40,872 bases of DNA from a virus. Made by a program: the position numbers and the translations under genes. This document shows, piece after piece, positions 16,634-24,137 of the stretch (position 1 is its first letter; each line of letters opens with the position of its first letter). The DNA is taken from the IMG/VR virus record IMGVR_UViG_3300010413_001149, positions 1 through 40,872 of that record; one strand, 5' to 3'. Under the pieces are notes generated by a model. It did not search any database and was not told the DNA's origin. It saw only the letters and a list, made by a program, of their open reading frames with translations.

Positions 16634-16894
16634 ATGAAGTATAAACAATATAATACTATGTTATATGTCGAGTGGGTCGATAGTGTAGCCGGTACAGACA
16701 GTTGGTATTCAAAGAGCGACATCGAAACTTATTTTTGTTCACAAGATATAAAAAATACAAAGACGTGTGGTTTTTTTGTCAATCAAGATAGGGAAATTTT
16801 AATGTTATGTTTAAGTATAAGCGAAGATCAATTTGGTCAATACATTTTAATTCCTAAAAAAGCGATATTAAAATTAGAGGTGTTGCATGTGTAA
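16634..16894 (+). CDS. Small phage protein with WVDS motif
   Basis: 86 residues; the ATG at 16634 is preferred (GGGTGAT just before it) over GTG at 16625. The layout YVEWVDSVAGTDSWYSKSDI, then CGFFVNQDREILMLCLSIS and a closing YILIPKKAI resembles a widespread small phage protein with a V-x-W-x-DS ... W ... IPK-x-AI pattern of unknown function. This resemblance is from memory of the family pattern. The stop overlaps the next gene by 8 bases. Confidence 0.55.
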   Translation: MKYKQYNTMLYVEWVDSVAGTDSWYSKSDIETYFCSQDIKNTKTCGFFVNQDREILMLCLSISEDQFGQYILIPKKAILKLEVLHV

Positions 16895-17483
16895 ATTAAT
16901 TGTAACTAGCATGTGTACTATTGATACACCATACGAAAAAGAAATCGAACGGTTAATTAAATCAATGAAAAAGTTTGATTTGGAATATCATATTGAACGA
17001 TTTAAGAATACCGGGAATTGGACTAAAAATTGCAAGTATAATACAGAGTGTATCAAGAATACAATGGTTAAATTTCCAAGACGTAATATTTTATACGTTG
17101 ATGCTGATGCCGAATTTTTAGAAAAACCGATACTTTTTTATAGAAAGGATATAGCTGATATTGCTTTGCACATGATACAATATGAAAAACATATAGAACA
17201 TTGTACCGGAACCCTTTTTATTAAAAACAACATCAGTAATTTTTATTTAATGTCAAAATGGGATTGTTTAAATAGGCAAAGAGAAGATTTGGACGATCAA
17301 CAGTGCCTCGAACTGGTATTAAAAGAAGTTGATTATGACAAGGTTTTAAATTTACCTAAAGAATATTGCTATATTCCTGGGAATAGAATACAGAAATTAA
17401 TGCCTACACAAAACGTGATTATTAAGCATTACCAGGCAAGTAGAAAGTATAAAAAATTAATTAATGATAAACGAAATATTTAA
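16887..17483 (+). CDS. Probable GT-A-fold glycosyltransferase
   Basis: 198 residues. ILYVDADAEFLEKP (68-81) is a classic DxD metal- and nucleotide-sugar-binding motif at the end of a beta strand, as in nucleotide-diphospho-sugar transferases. The N-terminus (LIVTSMCTIDTPYEKEIERL) is a Rossmann-like first strand and helix, and a CTGTLFIKNN segment followed by DDQQCLELVLKE fits the acceptor side. Short for a full enzyme but complete at both ends. The start overlaps the upstream gene. Donor sugar unknown. Confidence 0.7.
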   Translation: MCKLIVTSMCTIDTPYEKEIERLIKSMKKFDLEYHIERFKNTGNWTKNCKYNTECIKNTMVKFPRRNILYVDADAEFLEKPILFYRKDIADIALHMIQYEKHIEHCTGTLFIKNNISNFYLMSKWDCLNRQREDLDDQQCLELVLKEVDYDKVLNLPKEYCYIPGNRIQKLMPTQNVIIKHYQASRKYKKLINDKRNI

Positions 17484-18165
17484 AAAATATAAAAATAAGC
17501 ACATAGGAGAAACTTGTATATTTTATGGAACCGGGCCGAGTATTAATAATTTTATTAATAATTTTGATGCGATAAGAGTAGGTACAAATGAGATAATATA
17601 TAAGCCATATTTTATGCATTATTATTTCATTGGTGATCCTGGTAATAAGGGCCGTGGTTATTTATCTGATCCAGAGGCATACGATAATTACAATCCATTG
17701 ATAGCCAAATTTACCAGAAAAAAACATTATAAAGTAGCCGGATTTTCAAAAGGTAATTATGAAATTACAGATAGATTGTATTATGATGGCATATATTATA
17801 CCGATATAAGCCAGGGAATGGGATGTCTTGCATCTATAAGCATGGAAGCCATGCAGTTTATTTTGTATGCAGGATTTAAGCGCATTTATCTTGTTGGTCA
17901 TGATTGCACATATGATCATGGTAGTTTTTGGGATAAGGAACAGTCAAAAAAAATAGATGCCGGACAAATGATTAAGGCCTGGCGCTACATGAAAAAATTT
18001 ATTGATGATAATTACCCCGGTGTTAGTGTATATAGTATCAATCCGGTTAATCTTGATATATTCCCAGAGTGGAAACAGCAATACATTATAGAAAATATTG
18101 ATGGGATAGATTATATCAGTATATATATTGATGGCGAAATAAAGAGGTATAGGTGGGAAAAGTAG
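17464..18165 (+). CDS. DUF115 / GT42-like putative sugar transferase
   Basis: 233 residues. CIFYGTGPSINNF (about 18-30) is the nucleotide-binding G-x-GPS loop shared by DUF115 (Maf-type) proteins and GT42 sialyltransferases such as CstII. Later, ISMEAMQFILYAGFKRIYLV is followed by GHDCTY, matching the conserved region after the acceptor lid, and VYSINPVNL matches the last strand. DUF115/Maf proteins attach nonulosonic acids to flagellin. The gene lies between a GT-A enzyme and a sulfotransferase, so a role adding an acidic sugar is possible. It starts inside the preceding gene without a clear ribosome site and overlaps the next by 13 bases, so coupled translation is likely. Confidence 0.7.
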   Translation: MINEIFKKYKNKHIGETCIFYGTGPSINNFINNFDAIRVGTNEIIYKPYFMHYYFIGDPGNKGRGYLSDPEAYDNYNPLIAKFTRKKHYKVAGFSKGNYEITDRLYYDGIYYTDISQGMGCLASISMEAMQFILYAGFKRIYLVGHDCTYDHGSFWDKEQSKKIDAGQMIKAWRYMKKFIDDNYPGVSVYSINPVNLDIFPEWKQQYIIENIDGIDYISIYIDGEIKRYRWEK

Positions 18166-18845
18166 GTATATTTATAGTGGGCGGTATGAAATGTGGGACT
18201 ACTAGTCTATTTAATTACTTGATACACCATAATCATATTGCCGGTGGTATGAAAAAAGAACCTTTTTATTTTTCTACAAACTATAAGGGCGATGATAGTT
18301 ATACCGGATATGAAAAACAATATAATAATAGATTTAATGTTGATGCAAGTACTAATTATCTGGTATATCATGTCACGGCAGAACGAATTTATAAATATAA
18401 TTCGAGCGCTAAGATTATTATTTTATGCCGCGAACCTATACGCCGCTGTTGGTCACATTGGTGTCATAATAAGCGCGTCCGGGGCCGGGATAGAAGAACA
18501 TTATTGCAGGCAATTAAAGATAAAGAAACAGATTTGACATATAAAGCCTATAAGACAATAGGATTGTATAAAAAACATCTCGACTGGTGGTATTCAATAT
18601 GGCCTAAGAAACAGATTTGTGTTGTTAAATCTGAAGACTTATTCTGCGAACCTGACAATCTGACCGGACAAATATTTGATTTTTTGGAAATTGATAAACC
18701 AGAAAAAATAAATTATAAAAACTGGTCGCCCAAACAATCATCTGGTCAAATGCCCGATGATTGTGTTGATGTATTATGTGAGTATTATAAAATTCCAAAT
18801 AAAGAGTTAAATGATAGTTATGGTATTTCATGGGGGTATCAATGA
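18153..18845 (+). CDS. PAPS-dependent sulfotransferase
   Basis: 230 residues, GTG start behind AGAGG. The 5'-phosphosulfate-binding loop is GGMKCGTTSLFNYL (10-23), and the 3'-phosphate site IIILCREPIRRCWSHW is near 88-103, with the Arg and Ser of the classical R-x7-S motif. KEPFYFS (about 35-41) matches the region carrying the catalytic residue in heparan N/O-sulfotransferases, and PKKQICVVKSEDLF matches the next conserved strand. It transfers sulfate from PAPS to a carbohydrate. It is a second, unfused sulfotransferase, and the window also holds an APS-kinase-family gene that could supply the donor. Confidence is high for the family; the acceptor is unknown. Confidence 0.9.
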   Translation: MGKVGIFIVGGMKCGTTSLFNYLIHHNHIAGGMKKEPFYFSTNYKGDDSYTGYEKQYNNRFNVDASTNYLVYHVTAERIYKYNSSAKIIILCREPIRRCWSHWCHNKRVRGRDRRTLLQAIKDKETDLTYKAYKTIGLYKKHLDWWYSIWPKKQICVVKSEDLFCEPDNLTGQIFDFLEIDKPEKINYKNWSPKQSSGQMPDDCVDVLCEYYKIPNKELNDSYGISWGYQ

Positions 18846-19702
18846 AAGTATCAATAATAATAATTAATTATAATGATAAAACACGCATTAATCGCGCAAT
18901 AGAATCGTGTATAAATCAGACATGGGAAGATAAGGAGGTGATATTAGTAGATGATGGATCCGATGAAGAAACAAGAGAAATATATAAAAAATACGCCTCT
19001 AAGATTAAACTGGTGCAACTGGAACGCGGAAAAGAGGAAACAGAAAGACGAACTCCTTCACGCGCAAGAAATGCGGGTATTAAAGTTGCAACTGGTGCTT
19101 TTATTTGTTTTCTCGATTCTGACAATTATTATGATCTTAACTTTGTCGCGGAGTGTATGAAATATAATTATAATGTAATGTTTTGCGACTGGCAAATAAT
19201 AGGATTACATAACGAAGTAATTAAAATCAATTCAGTATGGGATCAGAATAGATCACTACTGGACAATTATTTGAAATATACCAGATTGGATCATCAATGT
19301 TTAATGATAAAAAAAGAAATATTAGATCAAGTTGGTTATTATGACGAACGATTACCACGTTCCCAGGATTGTGATTTGATTGTCCGGTTAATGCGTAACA
19401 CGGAACAATGGAAATATATACCCAAGATATTATTCTTTTTTGAAAAACACGAAGAAGATCAAAATAAAGCCTTTGCTAGTTTGTACGGTAAAATGTTATG
19501 GACGCTTAAAAATAATATACCGATCCAATGGTTTGTATATTTAGTACAAGCCAATCCCGGTTATTTTTTGTGTATTTATCAGGCAATATATGATTTTATG
19601 CATAAAAAAGAATGGGAGGTTGAACGAAAAAGCGGTGAATTTAATAGAATGTATGTGCAATTTTTGCCTATACTTGAGGGGCAACAAAAAGAAAATGTAT
19701 AG
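18842..19702 (+). CDS. Family 2 glycosyltransferase
   Basis: 286 residues from the ATG at 18842, chosen because GGGGG at 18832-18836 is well spaced. SIIIINYNDKTRINRAIES (4-22) and VILVDDGSDEET (33-44) form the nucleotide-binding half, LDSDNYYDL (91-99) the DxD region, and RSQDCDLIVRLM the catalytic-base region. The C-terminal 60 residues are aromatic-rich and may contact membrane or acceptor. It is the last gene of cluster B; small virion-type genes follow. Confidence 0.85.
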   Translation: MKVSIIIINYNDKTRINRAIESCINQTWEDKEVILVDDGSDEETREIYKKYASKIKLVQLERGKEETERRTPSRARNAGIKVATGAFICFLDSDNYYDLNFVAECMKYNYNVMFCDWQIIGLHNEVIKINSVWDQNRSLLDNYLKYTRLDHQCLMIKKEILDQVGYYDERLPRSQDCDLIVRLMRNTEQWKYIPKILFFFEKHEEDQNKAFASLYGKMLWTLKNNIPIQWFVYLVQANPGYFLCIYQAIYDFMHKKEWEVERKSGEFNRMYVQFLPILEGQQKENV

Positions 19703-19717
19703 AGGTAAGGAGCGGAT

Positions 19718-19846
19718 ATGCCTGCAAAATTAGAGCGATGCGTAAAAAAAATTATTGCAAAAGGCAAAAGTAAATCTAGCGCCTGGGCTATATGTCAATC
19801 ATCTGTTATGAAAAAAGGTAATCGCAAAAAACGCAATAAAAAATAA
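19718..19846 (+). CDS. Small basic phage protein
   Basis: 42 residues: LERCVKKIIAKGKSKSSAWA, then ICQSSVMKKG and a run of Lys/Arg/Asn. The LE-x-CV-x-K-x-x-x-(K/Q)GKSKSSA-x-AIC pattern is common among very small phage proteins of unknown function, often beside structural genes. Strong AAGGAG ribosome site at 19707-19712. The net positive charge would suit nucleic-acid binding, but nothing proves it. Confidence 0.65.
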   Translation: MPAKLERCVKKIIAKGKSKSSAWAICQSSVMKKGNRKKRNKK

Positions 19847-19876
19847 GATAATGGTGTTATTTAGGAGGAAATATAA

Positions 19877-20254
19877 ATGAGTGGTCATGTCATTGTAGAT
19901 AAAGGCCGTATGCGTATAAGTGGTGGTACAGTCGGAAACATTTCGGGAACTGTGTCAACGCTTCAACTTGACGGAACAAAATATTTTTCCGTCGAGGGTA
20001 CTATAGCAAGCGGTGTGGCAAATACATCAATCAGTTATGGGAGTGTATCTAATTGTTATTCATTGATGGTTAGTAATGATAATAGTGTCGTTGGTGAGGA
20101 TATTACGATAAGGCTTAATAGTTCCGCCGGAAACGAAATAACCGTGAAAGCTACCGAAGCTCTCAGTATAGATGATTTTTTGTCTACATCTATATATATG
20201 AGCAATACGAGTGGCACGGTTGTATCATATAGAGTGTCCGGTCTGGGGGTTTAA
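19877..20254 (+). CDS. Putative virion-associated beta-rich protein
   Basis: 125 residues, rich in Ser/Thr/Gly/Val and lacking Cys except one. Alternating short strands (RMRISGGTVGNISGTVSTLQ, ITIRLNSSAGNEITVKATEA) suggest a beta-sandwich like head-decoration or fibre-knob proteins. It is preceded by a near-perfect ribosome site TTAGGAGGA, implying high expression. It sits between cluster B and the LamG-like genes. A capsid decoration role is a guess from composition and position. Confidence 0.5.
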   Translation: MSGHVIVDKGRMRISGGTVGNISGTVSTLQLDGTKYFSVEGTIASGVANTSISYGSVSNCYSLMVSNDNSVVGEDITIRLNSSAGNEITVKATEALSIDDFLSTSIYMSNTSGTVVSYRVSGLGV

Positions 20255-20256
20255 TC

Positions 20257-20811
20257 ATGATAAAATTAGAAAAACCAGATGTCCAGGCATCAACACGTAG
20301 AATTTATGTTCCGGCCTATGCTATGATCCCATCTTATACGGCTGGATGCAGTAATTTAATCACTACAGAAACTACGGCGGCCCGGCCCGACATTTCAGGA
20401 TTATATTTTGACGATACTACAGCAGAACATGCCAAGTTTTTTTTGGTAATGCCAAATTATTGGAATAAGGGAACTATTAATTTTAGAGTTAATTGGACGA
20501 CAGTCGGACATGCTAATGCAGGCAATGTGGGATGGGACTTAAAGGCGGTTGCTGTTTCTGACAATGATACTATTGATGTTGTATATGGCACAGCAGTTGA
20601 GGTAATAGATGCAAGTTTAACTACAGCTGAGGATTTGCATGTGAGTGCGCAGAGTGGTGCTGTAACGGTTAGCGGAAATCCAGCAAATGAAGACAAAATA
20701 TTTTTTGACATTTACAGAAATACTTCGGTGGGGTCTAATATGACAGGTGACGCTGTACTCCTGGGTGTATCAATTATTTATGGCGCAGCTGCGTCCTTGG
20801 ATGAGGCATAA
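20257..20811 (+). CDS. Putative virion structural protein
   Basis: 184 residues, beginning 2 bases after the previous stop behind a GGGGG ribosome site. Predicted to be all-beta: TINFRVNWTTVGHANAGNV and WDLKAVAVSDNDTIDVVYG alternate with short turns, and the C-terminus is a hydrophobic strand VLLGVSIIYGAAAS. This is the composition of minor virion or adsorption proteins from environmental tailed phages. No enzyme motif is present. Possibly a head-fibre or receptor-contact protein; the function is unassigned. Confidence 0.5.
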   Translation: MIKLEKPDVQASTRRIYVPAYAMIPSYTAGCSNLITTETTAARPDISGLYFDDTTAEHAKFFLVMPNYWNKGTINFRVNWTTVGHANAGNVGWDLKAVAVSDNDTIDVVYGTAVEVIDASLTTAEDLHVSAQSGAVTVSGNPANEDKIFFDIYRNTSVGSNMTGDAVLLGVSIIYGAAASLDEA

Positions 20812-20812
20812 T

Positions 20813-21529
20813 ATGTTTCAACTAAAAAATGCAGCACAGTATATACAGCTAGCTAACTCAATCAGTCCCGGCGATTTAAATCTTGTATACCCGATGTGGG
20901 AACGAAAAGGTACGGTTGGTTATGAACAGATAACCGGACTAAAAAATTTAACTTATACCAGTGTCACATTAGATAATACTAAGTTTGTGACCGGGGATCG
21001 TGCTCCTATTTGGGACGGGATAAATGATATAGCAGAGAATACGGCTATAAATCCATACATTGACCAGGTTAAAGGGACAATAGCGATATGGGTAAAAGTC
21101 AATGCTGCATTTTGGGTAGATGATTCGTTTCGAATGTTTTGGGATTTTAGACTTAACAGTAATAATTATTTTCAGTTTGGAAAACATTCTAATAATAAAT
21201 TACGTATTTATTATTATGGTAATGGTAGCGTTGGGGCATTTACTACTGGAATAGTCCCATCAAATTTAACTACGTGGTGGTTGTGTACTGTAACTTATGA
21301 TATTACAGGATCTCAACGTGTAGAAGTATATGAGAATGATGCGTATTTGAGCGGGGTAAACACTACCCCGGCCAATGTAATGGTTGGCCCACCAACGAGC
21401 TTAAATGTGGGATCTAGGCCAGGTGGGACTTGGGGTCATGTAGGTAATCTTGCATATTTCATGCATTGGAAATCTAAAGTTTTGGCATTGGCAGACATAC
21501 AAAAATTATACCGGAGGTTGGCAGCATAA
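20813..21529 (+). CDS. LamG/concanavalin A-like lectin-fold virion protein 1
   Basis: 238 residues from the ATG at 20813, one base after the previous stop. The core has VYPMWERKG, then TGDRAPIWDGIND, TIAIWVKVNAAFWVDD, a central strand NKLRIYYYGNGSVGAF, VYENDAYLSGVNTTP and LNVGSRPGG, ending NLAYFMHWKSKVLALADIQK. This order is the concanavalin A-like (Laminin_G_3) jelly-roll, which usually binds sugars. Its neighbour at 21577 is a clear paralogue, and a third, more distant copy is at 32217. It is probably exposed on the virion and contacts a glycan receptor, or caps a decoration protein. Confidence 0.75.
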   Translation: MFQLKNAAQYIQLANSISPGDLNLVYPMWERKGTVGYEQITGLKNLTYTSVTLDNTKFVTGDRAPIWDGINDIAENTAINPYIDQVKGTIAIWVKVNAAFWVDDSFRMFWDFRLNSNNYFQFGKHSNNKLRIYYYGNGSVGAFTTGIVPSNLTTWWLCTVTYDITGSQRVEVYENDAYLSGVNTTPANVMVGPPTSLNVGSRPGGTWGHVGNLAYFMHWKSKVLALADIQKLYRRLAA

Positions 21530-21576
21530 TAAATTTAATTAAAAATTCAGCTGCATATATTGAACTATTAAAAGGC

Positions 21577-22236
21577 ATGTATCCAGACAACTTAATTAGA
21601 TTATATCCATTATGGGAACGTAGCGGTATTATAGCCCGAGATTTTTCACCTAAAAATAAAAATGGATTATATACGAGCGTAACTGTAAATAACAATAAAT
21701 TTTTGACAGGTGATCGTGCTCCCACTTTTGACGGCATCAATGATTTTGTCAATAATAATAATTTGTCAGCTGATATTGATATAAATGTTGGAACGATAAA
21801 TGTCTGGGTAAAACCATACAATATTTCATTATGGAGTGATAGTACACACAGAATTATTATGAGTATCTATTTCGATACTAATAATCTTATCAGGATACAC
21901 CGATATACTGGTAATAATTCGGTTAGGTTTTGGTATATAGGTGATGGTAATAATACATTAACTGGGGAAACGGTAACACCAACGGCAGGTTGGAAAATGT
22001 TAACTTTATCATGGAATGTGACTGGTGATGGAAAAATGCATGTTTACGAAAATGGTGTCGAGTTTGGAACAGGATACACAATTTCTCATGTTATTGCAAG
22101 CACCCCTACAGATATATATTTGGGGTCCCGCGCGGGTAGTGCATGGTTTTGGAGTGGTAATATTGCCTTTGCATCTATTTGGAATAGAGTATTGACAAAC
22201 AGTGAAATTTTATATCTATATAGGAGAATAACATGA
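21577..22236 (+). CDS. LamG-like lectin-fold virion protein 2 (abnormal start)
   Basis: 219 residues from the first in-frame ATG. It is a paralogue of the preceding gene: LYPLWERSG, LTGDRAPTFDGINDF, GTINVWVKPY, HVYENGVEFGTG, YLGSRAGSAWFWSGNIAFAS. Homology continues upstream of this ATG to the previous stop: INLIKNSAAYIEL matches MFQLKNAAQYIQL of copy 1, but the codon facing the paralogue's ATG is ATA (21529-21531), and ATT follows at 21538. GGAGG at 21513-21517 serves that earlier position. The true start may be a rare AUA or AUU codon, or the gene may have lost its start through a 2-base loss. Jelly-roll, probably sugar-binding. Confidence 0.7.
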   Translation: MYPDNLIRLYPLWERSGIIARDFSPKNKNGLYTSVTVNNNKFLTGDRAPTFDGINDFVNNNNLSADIDINVGTINVWVKPYNISLWSDSTHRIIMSIYFDTNNLIRIHRYTGNNSVRFWYIGDGNNTLTGETVTPTAGWKMLTLSWNVTGDGKMHVYENGVEFGTGYTISHVIASTPTDIYLGSRAGSAWFWSGNIAFASIWNRVLTNSEILYLYRRIT

Positions 22237-22562
22237 TCTGGCATGGTTATACATTATTGGAAAAAAAAGACGGTTCTGATTTTATTGCATCTGATAAACA
22301 GTATATTTTGCAAATGGGGTATTCTGAAAGTAAATGGGCGCATTATATTTCGGCCTGGCGATTATCTACAGACCGAAAACAAGTAATTTTGGAATATGTG
22401 ATGGATCATGTCCCAACCATTGATGATGTCCCGGCAGTTATTAGAAACAATATCAATTTTACAAAAGCTCCAGGTCATGATGAAAATGACTATGAACAAA
22501 TGAGAGCAGCAACGGCATTATATATAAAAAATCATGCTGCAAATTGGGATGAAGACGAATAG
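22233..22562 (+). CDS. Hypothetical phage protein
   Basis: 109 residues, overlapping the upstream gene by 4 bases (ATGA) behind AGGAG. The N-terminal part is strand-rich with several Trp/Tyr (IWHGYTLLEKKDGSDFIASD), and the C-terminus is acidic and helical (YEQMRAATALYIKNHAANWD). No domain recognised. Its place between the LamG proteins and the head-tail connector suggests a minor structural or chaperone role. Confidence 0.5.
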   Translation: MIWHGYTLLEKKDGSDFIASDKQYILQMGYSESKWAHYISAWRLSTDRKQVILEYVMDHVPTIDDVPAVIRNNINFTKAPGHDENDYEQMRAATALYIKNHAANWDEDE

Positions 22563-22571
22563 GAGATACAA

Positions 22572-23075
22572 ATGGCAATACATACAAGTATCGGTACATC
22601 AACAGCTGATAGTTATGTGAGCGTAGCATCAGCAGATGCTTATCTTGATGTTAAGGAAAATGCTGATGCATGGGTCAATGTGGTTAATAGTTCGACTGGG
22701 ACACTTTCTGCAACATCGAGAAAAGAGGCACTTTTAAAGCAGGCAACAAGAGAAATAGACCGTAGTTTCAGATTTTTTGACAGCAAATATTATCAAGGCA
22801 TACGAGGACAAAGCACATATCAGGCATTAGAGTTCCCCAGAAGTAGCAATGTCGATGCGGATAGCGAAATATATATACCGGACGAAATTAAATATGCTGC
22901 GTATGAACAGGCCTTATGGATTTTACAAAGAGGTGGCCTTAGGACTAATCCGGAAACCGGATTTTTATTTCAATTAAGTGTTATAGGGAAAGAATGTTAT
23001 AATTATTTACGTGGTTGGGTTAACAGACAAGTGACAAAAGTTAATAGATGGGATTGGCAGGGAAGTGATTTTTAA
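22572..23075 (+). CDS. Head-tail connector protein (DnaT-like/gp6-like)
   Basis: 167 residues. The layout SYVSVASADAYLDV, a helix KEALLKQATREIDRSFRFF, then YQALEFPRSS and IPDEIKYAAYEQALWIL matches the phage family often annotated as DnaT-like or head-completion protein. Those usually follow the capsid gene and attach below the portal as an adaptor ring. The ribosome site AGGAG is 7 bases before the ATG, and the stop overlaps the next ATG. The connector role is by family and gene order. Confidence 0.7.
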   Translation: MAIHTSIGTSTADSYVSVASADAYLDVKENADAWVNVVNSSTGTLSATSRKEALLKQATREIDRSFRFFDSKYYQGIRGQSTYQALEFPRSSNVDADSEIYIPDEIKYAAYEQALWILQRGGLRTNPETGFLFQLSVIGKECYNYLRGWVNRQVTKVNRWDWQGSDF

Positions 23076-23500
23076 TGTCTAGTGACAATATAAAAGAATT
23101 TGCATTTAATATAGATAAATTTGATGATATAATTGTACGTGATGTATTTGCAAAATGGAATAAAAATACACTTTTGGCGATGGGAAAAGCGCAAGTTTAT
23201 TCGCCAGTTCGTACCGGAAATTTACAGGGGAGCGCCCGGAGGATTACTGCAAAAATCACACCAACAGGAATAAAAAGTGAATTTAGATTTATTGTCAGAT
23301 CTCCTTTGGGATATGGCTATGCACCAGTTTTAGAAAAAGGATATATGATTAAAAAGGGAAAGCGTATTAATTTAAATATTAATACCGGTATTAATCCACT
23401 TGCGCAGTCTGGATATGCCGAACGAGCGCGGCAAGAGCAAGTTCCATTTTTTATGAAAGATTTAAATAGTGCTATTAGTGAGGCGTGGAAAAAAGTATAG
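23075..23500 (+). CDS. Head-tail joining protein (HK97 gp10-like)
   Basis: 141 residues. AQVYSPVRTGNLQGSARRI (about 39-57) is the typical (T/S)PV-x-TG-x-L-x-x-S signature of HK97 gp10-type neck proteins. GYGYAPVLEKGYMIKKGKR and a C-terminal helix DLNSAISEAWKKV fit the same family. It is thought to form part of the stopper or neck complex between connector and tail. TAATG coupling to the preceding connector gene. Confidence 0.8.
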   Translation: MSSDNIKEFAFNIDKFDDIIVRDVFAKWNKNTLLAMGKAQVYSPVRTGNLQGSARRITAKITPTGIKSEFRFIVRSPLGYGYAPVLEKGYMIKKGKRINLNINTGINPLAQSGYAERARQEQVPFFMKDLNSAISEAWKKV

Positions 23501-23509
23501 GAGCAAACA

Positions 23510-23764
23510 ATGTTTTTTAAAAAAAGAAAGGAAATAAAAGATTTTATGAATGATTTTATTTCTTTATGCAAAAAAATAGAAGATAAAAAATTAGAAGTCG
23601 TATATTACGACAATGGTAATATTACACATGTTAAATCTGGTAAAATAAAACATCAGATTGGTTGGGTTATAAAAGAACATAAAGAAAGATTAAGCGATGT
23701 TCAAATTGATAGAGTTATATATCCTCAATATAAAGAGGCGTTAATAGGAATTTTACATGGGTAG
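23510..23764 (+). CDS. Small hypothetical protein in the neck gene group
   Basis: 84 residues, with a charged helical N-terminus (FFKKRKEIKDFMNDFISLCK) and then strands around VVYYDNGNITHVKSGKI. AGGAG precedes the ATG, and the stop overlaps the next gene by 8 bases. It is not typical of neck modules; it may be an inserted accessory gene. No family recognised. Confidence 0.5.
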   Translation: MFFKKRKEIKDFMNDFISLCKKIEDKKLEVVYYDNGNITHVKSGKIKHQIGWVIKEHKERLSDVQIDRVIYPQYKEALIGILHG

Positions 23765-24137
23765 CATGGATAGTTTAAAAAATTTATTGAACAATCAATT
23801 TAGCGACGGCCGGAAAAAGATACCAGTGATGATCAATGAAGAACCATGGATCGCGGATGCCGCTGCTATTAGATTATTTTATACCGGATCGTCTGCTTAT
23901 ACTACTGAGACTTTAGCGCCATATTATAATACTACTATTCAGGTAGCTGTTCGGCATAATTTATTTGATAAGGCGCGCGATATAGCATATCAATGTATAG
24001 AAAGAATAAATTCAAATCGTAAAGACACATCTACTGTTTATTTTCAGCCGGTGAATGCACCTATTTACCTAGGTGAAGATGATCAGCAGGGTGGTTATGT
24101 CTGGGGGTTTGAAGTAAATTTAAAAGGGGGGAAATAA
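23757..24137 (+). CDS. Tail terminator / minor capsid protein candidate
   Basis: 126 residues. A helical N-terminus is followed by PVMINEEPWIADAAAIRLFY and an IQVAVRHNLFDKARDIAYQC stretch, then a closing beta strand GGYVWGFEVNLKGG. Size, the ARDIAYQCIERIN helix and the position between the gp10-like protein and the tail tube match tail-completion or minor-capsid proteins that end the tail tube. An internal ATG at 23766 is possible, but AGGA is spaced for 23757. Confidence 0.6.
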   Translation: MGSMDSLKNLLNNQFSDGRKKIPVMINEEPWIADAAAIRLFYTGSSAYTTETLAPYYNTTIQVAVRHNLFDKARDIAYQCIERINSNRKDTSTVYFQPVNAPIYLGEDDQQGGYVWGFEVNLKGGK

